Source: Pholiota molesta
Taxonomy: Eukaryota; Basidiomycota; Agaricomycetes; Agaricales; Strophariaceae
NCBI GenBank assembly: GCA_014925825.1
Contig: JACGCK010000024.1
Coordinates: 186,001 to 250,000, forward strand
Length of the DNA: 64,000 nt
Reading direction: 5' to 3'
Every line of letters begins with the position of its first letter. Within the stretch, counting starts at the first letter, position 1. A program made the position numbers and the translations under genes. The notes beneath the pieces were generated by a model that was not told the DNA's origin, did not search any database, and worked only from the letters and a program-made list of their open reading frames with translations. This document shows, in pieces, positions 23,510 to 36,265 of the stretch.

Positions 23510-24765
23510 TTGGTATCGTTTCAAACGACTGAGAATTCTATCAGGGACTCTGAGGAAGATGTCCCCGGCGACGCGCCGGCTGAATCTGTCGACACCGTCG
23601 GCCATCTCGGAGTGACGACCGCCGTGGCCACTCATAACACTCATTGTAAGGTTTACCCCAAGTATTCCAAGTGTGTTTTGCTCATCGGGTATGGTTCCAT
23701 CGATTTTCCCGTAGGTTTTCCGCTAATCTCTTTGCAATACTGGATCAGCAGTATACATCTACTCTTTAGACTGTTCCAACCTGGCGTTCACGACATCGAG
23801 TTTCGGGGATCAGTCTCGCCAGCGCGGTTCATGTTGCTCGGTCAAAAATTGGTGCGTTTCCCCTTACATCTTACATATGGAATGTCACTTATGAAATTGT
23901 AGTCGCCTGCGGAAAGCATGTTTCGGGGAAAATGTGAATCTAAATTCGCCAAATACCCTGTCGTAGCGCCTCGTTTTGCTTTGAACTGCATCTGTTATCA
24001 CTTGCACAGTAGAAGTTTTTGACTTCGTATGTTTCATTATATCTTTATTGGACTAAGCAACTGACATTGCTATGCTAGATTTCCTTCCACATCTCGTTTG
24101 CCTAGTAATACTCCATTGTCATCATTGTAAACTCTTGGTAAATCTGAAATCTTACTTGAATTTCTCTCGCTATGATAATTTTTTCTACAGGTCACTCATT
24201 AATGCCACTTTCTTCAGCCAAGCTCAGACAGTGGCTCTTACCATCTTCAGTATTGCTGTTGGAACGTTGCCATGTGCTTCATCATCGTTTGATGCTCTCT
24301 CGATCGCTGGCCTTGCGATTCATCTTCTGTACGTTCTCTTGCGTTTCAACGTTTTACATTTCTCATTGCCATTCTTAGTGGCTGCGGACTGATGATTCAT
24401 CTAGATACTGAAGTTGTGCAGGGTCCGGTGGAATCGCCGCTATCGTCTTGCCCTGGAGGTCAGCGCCCAAGAATCTGTCCCTCACGTGGATGTCGTTCAT
24501 GGTCAGTCGATTCGAGCTCTATACATTCTTTCCATGGACGAAGGCTAACGATGTGGCATAGCCTACGACGATGTTATGAAGCTCCTTACTGTCGCTAGCG
24601 CTGCTACTGCTACTGCTTTTGCTTTGATTCCATTTTGTTCGCACCCTTGATTCCTAATTGGTCCCTTGGCGATCTACAAATTTCCATCGAGGATGTCGAT
24701 CTTGCGGGAGAGAAGGTAGAGAATCCTGATGTTCGTGTTCAAACCCTCACTCGCTTATATGTTTA
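23510..24765 (+). CDS. Possible multi-exon membrane protein, unresolved structure
   Basis: Several coding-like pieces lie in order on the plus strand: EDVPGDAPAESVDTVGHLG (about 23545), then FFSQAQTVALTIFSIAVGTL (24205) with a hydrophobic segment ending in AIHLL and a GTACGT donor. An exon beginning GCGLMIHLDTEVVQ follows, and a final piece ending VRVQTLTRLYV with TAA at 24763-24765. The hydrophobic segment resembles unnamed membrane proteins I have seen in other Agaricomycetes. I cannot join all pieces without guessing introns, and a TGA follows FCSHP near 24650, so it may be a decayed gene. The start is arbitrary. Confidence 0.35.
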
Positions 24766-25028
24766 ATGACATTCATTTTTTTTTATCTACCTGAAGATGT
24801 ATAAGAACAGTTCTGAATTACGATAATTCATTGTCAGAAAGGAGTGCGCATTCATACGTAAAGTGTATAAGGGGGGAATGAATTTGGTCCATTCAATGTT
24901 TTGGACCGGGAGAGGAGGCAGTGAGCCGCCTGAGGTGACTAAATTTAAAAAGTGCCTACCGTCACATGACTCATCACCTTGCTGAAAGCAATGGTCCCCC
25001 ACTGTCGAAATTCACTATATATGGATAG

Positions 25029-25190
25029 ATGTTAAGAAATTGTAAATATTTACCTGTGCGTGGATTGGCAAGCATAAGCAAACAATGCATTCCCTATCAA
25101 CTTGTGAAAATGTTGAGAAATCGTAAATATTTACCTGAGCATGGATTGCCAAGCACGAGCAAACAATGCATTCCCTATCGACTTGCGAAA
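25029..25190. repeat. Two tandem 81 bp units
   Basis: Bases 25029-25109 and 25110-25190 are near-identical (both contain GTAAATATTTACCTG and AACAATGCATTCCCTATC). The unit length is a multiple of three, so both translate in the same frame, but no gene context is seen. Confidence 0.8.
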
Positions 25191-25345
25191 TGTTTGAAAA
25201 TGTTGAGAAATGACCAAGAAATGTTGAAGAAATGACACTTGGTACTTTAATTCTTTTACAGTTTCCGAAGACCGAGCGTGGCGGGTGCAGCCGCCAGCGA
25301 GGTCTGACAATAAAAGATTATAGCAATGATTACAATTTACAGGCT

Positions 25346-26127
25346 CAAGGGGTACGCACAAAAAAAATCAGATATATCACGTTGATTTTTTTGGTTAAGG
25401 CAAAATTGGACCTCCCCCCCTCCCCTACCCGTCTAAAAAAGGTAATTTATCACGTGTTTTGATCCCATCAATGGATTATTAATCATAAATATTATGTCGT
25501 GGTGGCAGTGATGTGTGTCCTATACCAATCCTATACCCGCAAATACCTGGTATAATGCTGGGTACAATACCAGGTAGTATCTAGTACTATCTGGTGTTTG
25601 TGAAATATCTTTTCCAAGCCTGTTCCACACTGCTATGCAGAATCACCAAAGAATCACTGCCGTATTTTGCTTACTTGTAGTCATATAATTTACCACTCTA
25701 CCTTGACTCTACCCACAAATCAAGGCCTAATTCATGCCTTGATTTGGAGAAACTCAAATAAACTGGTTGACTTAAGGAAGTGCAATAAAAAAACTTATAA
25801 GCCAAGGCCCAAGGACTGTTGTCCTAATCTTATACTTGAAAATTGGCCGTATTATGGTCAAATCTTATTTATATTTCAAATTGATCTCTAGGATAAGTTG
25901 TAAAGACTCAAAAATAAATTGATATGATTGGCTAATGTCTTTAAAAGTCAGTATATAGGTAAAATATGTCCACGTAGAGCTGAAATACTTCAAATGCACT
26001 GGAAAATAACATAAAATGTCATTTAAAATGGATATTTTTACCGTCATTATTTTTTTTGGTTAAGGCCTCGAGACCACCCCCTCCCCCCCTACGTGATATG
26101 CCGGAATTTGCTGGTGCGTACCCCTTG
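25346..26127. mobile_element. 782 bp non-autonomous hAT-like element
   Basis: The ends are CAAGGGGTACGCAC and its inverse GTGCGTACCCCTTG. They are flanked by a perfect 8 bp duplication, TACAGGCT, at 25338-25345 and 26128-26135. An 8 bp duplication and the CAAGG start fit the hAT superfamily. An inner ATATCACGT is repeated in inverse orientation, and a GGTTAAGGC plus C-rich tract occurs near both ends in direct orientation. There is no transposase. It sits just upstream of the giant gene. Confidence 0.85.
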
Positions 26128-26135
26128 TACAGGCT

Positions 26136-26694
26136 TCTCCAAGGCTTCTCATCAATCAATCACATACAAGTGATCACTGATAATAACCCGGGCCATTAAT
26201 TAAGTATAAGTAAGTAATAGTATATCAAAAGAAAATAATTTGATGAACCTGTCCTAAACATAAGTCTGCATCGGGAACTTGGGTGAGAATTTGGATGTTC
26301 GAATAATGTGACGCCATCAGCAAGGTGTTGAGGAGACCGAAGGTCGACCCTTTATAAGTAACCACGATCTCAGGTCACACAGTCACAGTTCGATCTGTCA
26401 ACGTGCCTTCGACCATCCTCAGTGGACTCGATGCCGACGGATTATTGACGGGTGAGTAATATCTGTGGAACTGCTTGGTTTTTTCCCCCTGACTAACATT
26501 CTTTTGCTCACAGAATTTGACCTGTACACGGCTTGAATTTCAAGGCCTGCAAAATCTAGATATTTGGGTTTTGCCATGGACAAACCGTCACACCTCCGCG
26601 GCCTCATGCCTGCGGATGCTGATTGATTATCAAGAATAGGTGCCCACAGTTGACACGATTCGCTTTTTCATATCCAACTCAACTTGTAACCACC
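26136..26694. promoter_or_regulatory. 5' flank of the giant gene
   Basis: A TATA-like CCTTTATAAGTAACC lies near 26345-26365, about 330 bp before the start codon at 26695. A GTGAGTAATATC donor near 26451 and a TTGCTCACAG acceptor near 26513 could bound an intron in the 5' UTR. The hAT-like element ends just upstream. Promoter function is inferred. Confidence 0.35.
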
Positions 26695-29689
26695 ATGGGT
26701 ACTCAGTCTCCTCCTCCGGAAACGCTTCATTACATCTTAAACCACGTATTTCTTCCCCCGAAACTCCCCCAAAAAGACGACAATACCCAACCAAATCCAG
26801 GCGACATCTTCCTCTGCCAGTTGGCCTATGATTCTGCTGTTCAGTTTCCACCATACTTGCTCGGGAATCAGCACAAGCAATGGGCCGTCGTGACCAAGAT
26901 GTTGAGGAACCTCCTCGATACTACTCAAGCCTTCGAAAAAGTGGAAATAGCCAAGAAAATTGGGAATCTTGGGGATACAGGTCAGATTTCGTGCATTCGA
27001 GGAAAATCCGAAATTTGCGACTTACTCGTTCTTTCTATACAGAGGTTCTTGCTTTCCGTATTCGCGCGCAAAATGCTGCCATCATGCTACGCAGGAATGC
27101 GGACCGCCTCGTTTTTGAGGCCTTCGAGGTATCGCCTCCTCCTGAGAAAGTCATGGCCACTGAAGGGAAACTTCTCTGCTCGTATCCTGGGCCTGCTACG
27201 GAGCTTTCCATCAGTATCACTCAGGATCCCTCCTTCGTACAGCAACTCGCGTCTTTTCTCATCAACATGGATTTCGATCAATTAGACGCAGTCGCAACAA
27301 CTCTGAAAGCTGGGTCTGAAGTCGTAGAAACACGAGGCACGACCGATCCGAAGTATATCACCGAGCTTCTCATGGCAATCCTCCACGGCATGGGGCAGGA
27401 AACCAACGTCAAACGTATCGCGAAACGTATCGCGGACGATGTTTGCTGGGGCGACGACGCTCTGAACCCCTGGCGAAGATCGCCATTTTGGCTGGTCCTA
27501 CGCGTGGCCGTCCAGACAACCTCCGAATCTCGCAACGTATACAAGGCGTGGATGGTTTACTTCCAGACTCAGCTTTTACAGCTATTTCTCGCCAATGACT
27601 TCTCTAGCGACCTCCTCCATACCGCCAGAGTCAAGGTCGGCAGACGTGCTTATAAGCTTGGGACTTCCGCACCTCCACTCCTCTTGCAATTTGTCCAAGA
27701 TGTCGGCAAAGCAGTCGGACAGCGGCTTGAAGAAAGATGGTTGGCTGAGCAACATCTACAGGCCAGTTCTCCGTCGTATACGCCAGACGCTTCAACCCTT
27801 GAAAAGGGCACTACACTTTCGCTCCTGAATTCTCGTGCCCATCTCAGCAAAGTCTCGCGCCATGCTTCTTGCATTGACGCGCCCGCGAATTTTGAGCCCA
27901 CGCATCAGTTTCGCTTGCGGGATCGCGACATTGCCAATATCTATCCTGACGGCTTGGCCAAAGCTGTCAATGCTGATCCGTATATTGCCCTCGCCGACTT
28001 CGAGTACCTCGTTCAGGAGCAATTACGTCGCTGGACCTCTGAGCATCTTGACGAATCATCTGCATACGATATACTGGGATCATGCTTGGAGCAATATATC
28101 CCCGCCGCAGGAACGTACCATAAGTCGAGCCCGGAGGACCAGTCACTCATGATTTTAACGATCCTTGACCTCTGGGTCGCCCTCGATACCGTCGTTTGTG
28201 CCCAACATCCACTTCTCCGTCGGTACTCTCCCGAAATCCCAGCCTCAATCTTGGAACCCCTCCTTGTCCGTCAAGCCATATTGCTCGACCGCGCTGCTGC
28301 AATTGAACAATACCTACGCCGCCAGCATTCCAGTGCTGGCCGTACTTCGACCTCCATATACGCCACCAATATTACAGAGACCACATTCGCTGTGCGCTAT
28401 TTTGAGCAGACACCATCTTTGCAAGATATGAAGTATTTGATTGAGCAAGATGCTACCAGAAAACGTGAATCGAAGCGCGCTCAGCTCCAGAAATTGAACG
28501 AAGAGCATACACGACTCACAAGGAAGATCGCCGGGCTTCAATGCGACTACCGGATTACAACGAATCGCTGGGGACATACTTATTCTCAACATGCAGAGTA
28601 TTGCCACAAATGCGAGCTAAAGAGGCAGGCAGGCAACATGAAAATTGATATCCATGAGTGGCCCTTGCCAAACAAGCCTCTCGAAGCCAAAGCGACTGTC
28701 TTCGAACTCAACTGTCCACCAGCGTTTGCACTTTGGAGGACTATGACGTACCGGATCCTACGTGACATCGGCATGGCACACGTCAGCACTGACTCAACGT
28801 CCTCTCACTCTCTCGAAGGCTATAGTGGACTTGTAGATTGGCAACGTAGCTCGTCAGGCCGCATCATCTTTGCATCGTCAACAATATCATTTCTCAATTG
28901 CCATTACTCTAGCAACCGTATACCCACGATCGAGAGCAAGGTCTGTGTCAATAACGGCCTCCAGTTTCGACTGTACGACAAAGTCAGAGGGGAATGGGCT
29001 CGTTCTTCATTTGATATCGCAATCCACCCATACTGCACGCTTCCTCTTCCCAAAAACAGTATCTACCAACATCTTCAGTACGCTGTGACCAGTACGACGC
29101 ACTCTCACAATTCCACCATCGTCAAGCAGGGTGACTGCCCCATCAACCTCAGCATGCACGAGCAGCTCGCTTTCTCCGGCCTTCGTTGTGGATCCCAGCT
29201 GCAGAGGATGAACATCGCCCGAGAACTTCGCACCAAGGTGCTGACGTTCTCTTCCGATGAGGTTCATACCCTTATCATGCAAACGGCCTGGCAAATGGGT
29301 CCGCTATCTCAAGATGCGTCCCACAGAATCTGGCATTCCGAAATTCTGCGCGCCGATTTTGGCTCCATCTTGATTCGAGAAGCTACAGAGCTTCTCTCTT
29401 GCATCAAGGGTAATTGGATGGAAGGCAACACAGTCAAAACAATTAGTACGTCGCATTCGCTTTGCTTAATGTCAGATTACATGAACTATGACATCTGATA
29501 TCCTGTTCTAGTCTATCTTATCAGCCGACTCCTTGTTTCAGCTACCGACTTGCAAGTGCACGAAGCGGGGTATGAGCTGTTACAAAGTGCTCGCAACATT
29601 ACACATAGATGGATGCGCGAGATTCTGCGCAAGCTCCAAGACGTTGTTGACAATGAAAAGTCTAGCAGTGAGCTTCAAAGACGAGCATG
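26695..29689 (+). pseudogene. Giant DUF6606/DUF3638/DUF3645 gene, block A (N-terminal, DUF6606)
   Basis: The ATG at 26695 begins MGTQSPPPETLHYILNHVFL, the usual start of basidiomycete DUF6606 giants. Exons 26695-26980, 27043-29445 and 29512-29689 use GT-AG introns and give about 955 codons. Family-like landmarks are FLPPKLPQKDD, LLCSYPGPATE, TTDPKYITELLMAIL and NPWRRSPFWLVLRVAVQT, then a coiled-coil-like stretch (KRAQLQKLNEEHTRLTRKI). The block stops at the left target duplication of a hAT transposon; after LQRRAC the frame runs into transposon DNA. Homologues are often labelled ubiquitinyl hydrolase-like in databases, but the biochemical role is not established. Blocks B and C complete the gene. 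Confidence 0.85.
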
Positions 29690-29696
29690 TAGACTG

Positions 29697-29852
29697 TCCA
29701 GGGGCCGGGCCGGGCCAGGGCCGGCTTGTTTTTGCTGGCCCTGGCCCTGGCCCTATAGGGCCGGGTCAGCTTTTCTCTGGCCCTGGCCCTGGCCCTCATC
29801 GGCCCCGGGCCAGTAGGGCCGGGCCAGGGCCGGGCCGGGTCGGCCCCGGGCC
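29697..29852. repeat. Left subterminal GGGCC array of the hAT element
   Basis: About 150 bp is composed almost entirely of GGGCCGGGCCAGGGCC and GGCCCTGGCCCT words in both orientations. Similar DNA recurs inside the other end (36266-36430). Such arrays are plausible transposase-binding sites and can form G-quadruplexes; both are inference. Any Gly-Pro-rich translation here is an artefact. Confidence 0.85.
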
Positions 29853-29910
29853 AAGCACCAAAAATTTGTCAAATAGCACTCAATTTGTATATTAGAAGAA
29901 AAAAAGTCAA

Positions 29911-32900
29911 TTATTCATAATCATCTTCATCAAAAGTGAAGTCGCCTATGTACTTTCTAGTGGCTTCAAGGTCCGCATCCAACCGTCCATCAGTGTAAGC
30001 AGCTCGGATCTTTTGAAGGCTCCCAAACTTTACCCCATCCATGTGTCTACGCCGTGGATCATCTGTCCTTCCTGATAAGGAAAAGGATCGCTCCGCCATA
30101 CATGACGTACCAGGAATAGCCAGGTAATCACGTGCCATTCGACGTAGAATAGGATATTCCATTACTTGGTGCTAAAAATCTTGGATCAGATACTTTGATT
30201 CAAAGAAATGAATTATATAACTTACTCCCCACCATGCAATTGGATTTGGACAAAGTGACCTTGGAATAGTCTTATGTTCAAACCAACGGTTGAGCTCGGC
30301 AAAAGGGTCTTCAGACTCTTGACTTTCTTCCACCCTAGCCTTGCCCTTCTTGACTAGGCGATCCATCCACGCATCTGTGGCTGATACTGATAATTGTTAA
30401 AGTTTTCAATAAGTACTTGAAAATCTTACTCACATTGAGGGGTGCTTAATTGACTATTAGTAGCTTGAGATTGCGAAGGAGTATTAGTGATACTCTCATT
30501 TTTGTAGCGTAGAAACTAAAGAAGATAGGTTTTAGCATTTATCTAATCTTCATACTGAAAATAGACTCACAATCTTTCGCATTTTTTCCATTCCCTTTGT
30601 AATATACTCTTCTTCCCAAGCAGCATTCAAATAGTCAAGTTTCCGAGTAGGATCCAAGACTAATCAAAAGCATTAATTGAAGGTTGAAGAATATATCAAG
30701 AAAAGGAGACACACCATGTGAAATAAAGTATACAGATGTATCATCTGCTTTTCGATAATACTTCTCCAAACATGCAATACCAGCACGTAAAGCATCATGG
30801 ACAGGAGCATACTCATCGTCTTCAAGAAGATCCTCCCATTCTGAAAGCAAAAGCTCAAGAAGAGGATAGACTTTTGAACACGTAGGAGAATCTTCAACAG
30901 AGAGCTCATTGTGACGATCCGCAACAATCTACATTTCATTAAGGAAAAAGAAAGTCCAACATTGATTCAAGCTTACCTTTAAGCACTGATAGACCAGCTT
31001 TACAAGCTTCCACTCTGTCGGAGTGAGGCGATAATCACTCCACTGTTTACCTTTTGTGAGTGGTGGTAAATCCTCTTGCAAGTCAGCAGTAACGCAAAAG
31101 TGGTCAATAGCCTAAAACATTGTCAGCAGTTGTCCACAGGGCTATAAGAAACACACTTTTGGATTTTTAATGTTGCTTCGAAACAATTGCTCAGGCTTCC
31201 CCAGCGTGTCCATACCCAAAGACAAAGAACGATCTCCTTCAACTGATTGATCATACAAATGTGCTTGAGGTAATCTCGCACACCTTCACTCGACATACGT
31301 ACTTGATTTACAAAAGCGAGTAGCTTTCCGACAACATCACCAGCCTCAAAGTCAACAATAGTGGTCTGAAGCATTGCCTCAACATCATCAGGCGATGCTT
31401 CAATCTCGAGTGATATGTCGATGTCATCATCCTCATCAACAGCATTATTGTTGGAGGTAGCTTTCTTTGAGCGCATAAGTGAGGGTATGTTAAGTGCCTT
31501 GATGAAGTGATATGCTGCTCGGTGCATCGCATGATCAATACATCTAAAGCATGATTAATTACATATGACGACACATAAGGGAACATTTGATAACATACCG
31601 AATGCGAACATCCTTTGGATTGAGAACCTTTCCCGTCGGGTCAATAGCTTGACAAACGTAGCGCACGGCGACATCATTTGCACTAACAGCATCACCGACC
31701 AACCATCCAAGCTATACACATTGAAAAACGAAGTTAATGGAAAAGCGGAATGAATAAGGGCCTGAGAACTTACCTTGGAATCGACTCCGTACTTTTGCAA
31801 CGTTGCGTGCAAGTCCTTTCCAAGTAGCTCTCCAGTGTGGCGCCCAATGGGTGAATTGAACTCGATGAGCATCTTTTTCAATGACCAAAGAGTGTCGTCG
31901 CTTGGTGGTGAGTCGATATACGAAATCGAAACGGAAGTATATGGTCGTCGGTTCCCGGTTGTCCAACCATCCCATACCCCGCTGATTTTCGAAGGAACAT
32001 CCTGATATGACATGAGTTAGGAAGCTTGCAAACCCCTTGATAACGGTTACTCACTGCGATCATCTGACATGTCAATGCCTCAACCTTCAAAACCTTTTTG
32101 TTTACTGCTTCGGCCAACGCACTCTTCTTTGGAATGTCGTTATCACTGAGTTTCGGATTGAGGTATAGGATCATCTGTCGCAGCGAGCGGCGTTCGGCGA
32201 AGCGAAATGGCTGAGAGAGAATTAGAAGATTAACCAAGAGAAAGAACTCAATACTTACCAGATCACAGGTAGCGATGACCGCGAGCAGATGCTCTTGAAT
32301 TCCCGCTTTTGTTACGGCCATTGGCTTGACAGCCTTGACGGTGAAGTCCGTCAGCGGCTGCTGGGTGAGAGTTGCGCTAAGGTATGCAAATGTTAGTAAG
32401 GTATTGAGAATTATATGTGAACATACCTATTTGAAGCGTCAACACTTCCGGGTGGCTTCCATCCCACAGGTGGGGTCCATCCTGCCGGCGGTTTGGGTGT
32501 TACGCCGTTCTTCTGGCAGATCTTGTAATAATCGTCGAGATGCGCACTGATTTATTCAGATCAGGAAGATGTAACAAGGGTGGGTGTCAATACATACCGG
32601 AAAAGATGGCGTCGTCTTGTTGTAACATTCCCACTCAGCCAAGATTGCGCTTTGCTTCGTTTCATCTCACTGGGGAGACAAGGCACAGATTAGCAAAGAA
32701 ACATGAGAGCATCATGACTTTGGTACGTACAGACAGAATTTGCAATAGACACCCTTGACCTTGATTTTCTTGTCGTCATCGAAGCGCATATCTTCCTTTA
32801 AGCAGAGACGAAGGTCCTTTGTAGCATCCTTATCTGCTGACTGTTGAAGAGGATGTTGAAAATGTACGTGAGAATTAGAAGTCTATCAACGTACAGCAGC

Positions 32901-33675
32901 GCTGGCGTGGGAGCCGTTATTATCTGTTCTTTCTTCTGCTCGTTCACTGTTCGATGTCGACGCCTTTGGTTTCTGAGGTAGGTATATATCAGTGGCCAAT
33001 GGACGATCCATTTCTCTAATGGCAGATCTTCACCTTTTTTTTTGGCGCTGCTACAATTTCAACATCATCTTCATCGTCACTCGAGATGACAGTCTTGGAT
33101 CGGCTGCTTGCATTTGAAGGTCGCTAGGTAACAGAAGTCAGTGCAGAACATATGGAATGTAAGTTTTAAATACCTTTCTTTTTGCCGGAACACTCTCTGA
33201 TTCGGAATCACCGTCGTCTAGAGGCAGTGGCTCGTCCGAAGGGAGTTCCATGGGTTTATCCGAGGGTGAGTTGAGCCATTCAATGGCGCTCGCATCCTTG
33301 AGTGTTCCATCATCATTACACGCCTCTCCAGCTGGCATATTGGGATCCCAGAGCGCAGGAGGGTGATCTGCAAAGGTCAGTAAAATTTGGTACTCCTAGC
33401 CACTGACAGTGGATTACTTACCATCTTGTCCATCTTGTCCAGCTTCTGACAGGCTAGGTTTCATATTACCAGAGCTCGAAGATCCGATTTCTAACGACTG
33501 GTAAGCCATTTAAATTTTATGCAAATGCGTCTTACTTACCTTGTTCTCTTTGCTTAAGTTCTTCTGACAGTGTGACGGGGTAATCAAGCCCTTGAACGCG
33601 TTTAGAACGCTGGTGACGGCAAGAGCCCTCGATGATCAGGCTTGGATCAGGCCGATCGTGCTCTTTGCGCGACAT
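29911..33675 (-). CDS. hAT-family transposase
   Basis: The minus-strand ATG at 33675 begins MSRKEHDRPDPSL and the stop is at 29911-29913, with about a dozen short introns. After a disordered acidic N-terminus (DDGDSESESVPAKRK, SSDDEDDVEIV) comes a BED-type zinc finger (CKFC, then GNVTTRRRHLFR and AHLDDYYKIC). The RNase H-like core follows: KISGVWDGWTT, LGWLVGDAVSANDVAV, RCIDHAMHRAAYHF and WTRWGSL. The C-terminus has the hAT dimerisation domain, with NPIAWWG, then YPILRRMARDYLAIPGTSC and ERSFSLSG. I found no stop or frameshift that an intron does not absorb, so it may encode an active enzyme. Exon joins were made by eye. Confidence 0.8.
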
Positions 33676-33769
33676 TGGAGCTTGGATAGGTGCGGCAGGT
33701 AAGTGCGCGCGTCTCTCAAAATCGGTGGCGGGCTTATCTGATCGCCATCAGTTGTGTGATGGCCGACAC

Positions 33770-34771
33770 TAAGGCTGGACACGAGTAGTGTCTACTTGCA
33801 GGTACCTGTGAGTCAACTCGTGGGAATACTTGCAAGTATACTGACTCGCGGATCCGGATCACTCGTTCCCACGGGTATGTCCGGATCCGAGTATGGATTT
33901 CCGGGATAGCAAATACTTGTGCAAGTACTTGTAGATATTGATATATTTAATTCTCTATGGCACTAATAATCATATTGCTAAATTTTATCTAATTGTGACT
34001 CTAAGAAGTATTTGACATGGTCATATTTGGGTAGTATAATTCAGAGAAGACAAAAATCGGTGGAGAAATGAGTGAGAAACAACTAAAATACTAGCCAATG
34101 CAGTGGTTGAGCGCATTTTGTAATATCTCAATCAATTCTCAGCCAAATATTATGCTCGTATGCTTGTTAAAAAGGTAGTTTAAATACCTAACTGTACGCC
34201 AATTTGCGAAAGGGCGATGGCTATATTAAACGAAGCATAGGCCAAAGCGTCTTTAAAGTAGTCAAAAAGAGTAGAAAACATAGATACTACTATAGCTCAG
34301 CCGAATGTTGCTCAAATATTAAGGTCTAAATTGTATCCTGTGGATCTACATGTCCTCTATTTATGTGCAAGTTTGCAAAAGGTATGGGCGGTTAACGTTT
34401 GAACTGCAGGTAAAAGCGTTTTTAGACGCCCAAAGTACTTACTTAAATCAAATTATTAATAACTTTGTCAATTCTTATGCTAAAAATACAACCTTGGCAT
34501 CGTTCAAAAGGACTTTTAGAGTTCTATAAGTCTATACAATTTATTTAATACATGATTCTTTGCAAGTACTTGCAAGTTTACCTGTAAGTACTCATCTCTA
34601 CTTGTAAGGCAACAAGTACTTGCATACTTGCCAATACTTGTGAGTAAATACTCGCGGATCCGAGTCATCCGTGGGAAACTACTTGTACGGATCCAAGTAT
34701 GAGATTTTAGTACTTCAATACTCGCGAGTAAGGATCCGCGAGACTCGCAAGTATACTCGTGTCCTGCCTTA
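33770..34771. mobile_element. 1,002 bp hAT-like element nested in the hAT transposon
   Basis: The ends are TAAGGCTGGACACGAGTA and the inverse of TAAGGCAGGACACGAGTA (17 of 18 identical). The flanks are a perfect 8 bp duplication, GCCGACAC, at 33762-33769 and 34772-34779. The interior is AT-rich and non-coding. Inside both ends lie clusters of ACTTGCAAGTA-like and CGGATCC words. It landed just upstream of the transposase start codon (33675), so it may have displaced the promoter. Confidence 0.9.
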
Positions 34772-34779
34772 GCCGACAC

Positions 34780-36130
34780 GCGCAATGTGCGGCGTGATGC
34801 GCATCTTGTCTATCAACCACCACGACCGCGCCGCCGGACAGCAATAACGAGGCCCACAGCGAAGGATAGCCGCGACAGACGAGCACGACGACGACTGGGG
34901 GTCTGTAGAGGCCCCTTGGTACGTTCCACTTTCTCCTGTCGAGCTCGCCGCGCTAACAAACCCTCGCCCTTTGCCCAGCACAACGAAGTCGACCAACCCG
35001 ACAGCCCATGTACAACCCAGGACGGTGGGCGGCAGGCGAGCGAAGGTCGGCGGGTGGGCGGTTACGCGAGCACGTCCGACGAGGGGGGTAAACCAACGGA
35101 TGGGGAGACAGGTGGGGCCCGTACGTGCCCCAATATGTTCTAATTCTTTATCACAGCATGTAAGCTGACATCGCCCGCTCCAGGAGCCCGTCTTGACGAG
35201 GCATCGCCTCCGTTCGCCACCGCCTCTCAGCATCGACGAGGACGGCAGCTCTGGCTGGCGGGGCGCGCAGGTTCGCAACCACGAGGACAAACGGACGTGC
35301 TGCCGGCCTTACACCCCCACTCTGACACTTGATCCCACGGGAATCTCAGTGGCGGCATATGGGCTGAAGCCCCTCCGGGGACGCCTCCTTGAACCCCAAC
35401 GGCCGTCACGACAGACGAGCGCGGCGGGCACACGGCGACGGACGGTGCATGGACGTCAGCCAAGGTCGGCCATCGCGCGCGGCGATGTGACGTGTCTGGA
35501 TCGATGCGACGCATCTCCTGCGCGTCTCCTCTCCACCGCGCCGTTGGAAGTGCAAGCACGACAGAAATCGACGACGATTGACCGACCGACGGTGGGCGCA
35601 TGGACGACAAGCAGCGGGCGAGGAACGGCTGCGGGGCCGGCGACGAGGACAAGGGCGGACTGGACGAGGCGCGGGGCCCGTATAGGCCCGCGGTACGTTC
35701 TATTTTCTTCATAACCATCGGTATGCTGAAGACGCCCACTCCAGGAATCCACGGTGATGACCTACCTCCGCCGCCTTTTGGCAGCATCTAGGACAACGTC
35801 AGCTCGGGCACCCGCGCTCGCATGTCACCGCCACACCCTCCACTTGCCGCCGTCCCCAAGTTTCACACCTGGAACTGGCTGGCGGGGGCAGGATGGATGA
35901 CGGGCGCACGACATAACGGACGCACGATGGACGAAAGGGCGCGCGGCGGATTCGCAAGCAGAGGGTATGTGCTTGTTTCATCCAGCCGACCTCGTCGCAC
36001 TAACAGACCTGTTCGACCTTGCGTCGACGCGACAACGTGTCACGAAGGTGGCTTGGGAGGATGGCCGCGACAAGGTGCTTGCGAGCGCCGCGGGAGGCTC
36101 GTATGTCATTATCCCGCAGCTAGAGCTTAA
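34780..36130. repeat. GC-rich degenerate repeat block inside the hAT element
   Basis: About 1.35 kb of very GC-rich DNA with diverged copies of one unit. The string near 35110-35195 (CCCGTACGT, then TTCT, then CGCCCGCTCCAGGAGCC) resembles 35688-35755 (GCGGTACGTTCTATTTTC, then CGCCCACTCCAGGAATCC), a spacing of about 570 bp. All frames are partly open because of base composition, so none is called. It could be captured DNA or a subterminal repeat region. Confidence 0.5.
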
Positions 36131-36265
36131 ACCCTAAGTACATTATGTATATAGTTTAGCTTCAAATGCATTCATTTTGACTAAAGAATGTCATTGAAAC
36201 ACTGTACATACATAAAAGAAGACTAGAAGACTGGTATAAAAGAGCTTTTAAGAGCTCGAAAAGTA

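Noticed and set aside
29697..29895. Open frames giving Gly-Pro-rich proteins
   Set aside because: They arise from the GGGCC array of the hAT element and stop at its edge; composition artefact.
34769..36130. Several long frames on both strands (up to 186 codons)
   Set aside because: The block is GC-rich and repetitive, so stops are rare by composition. No motif or intron structure supports a gene.
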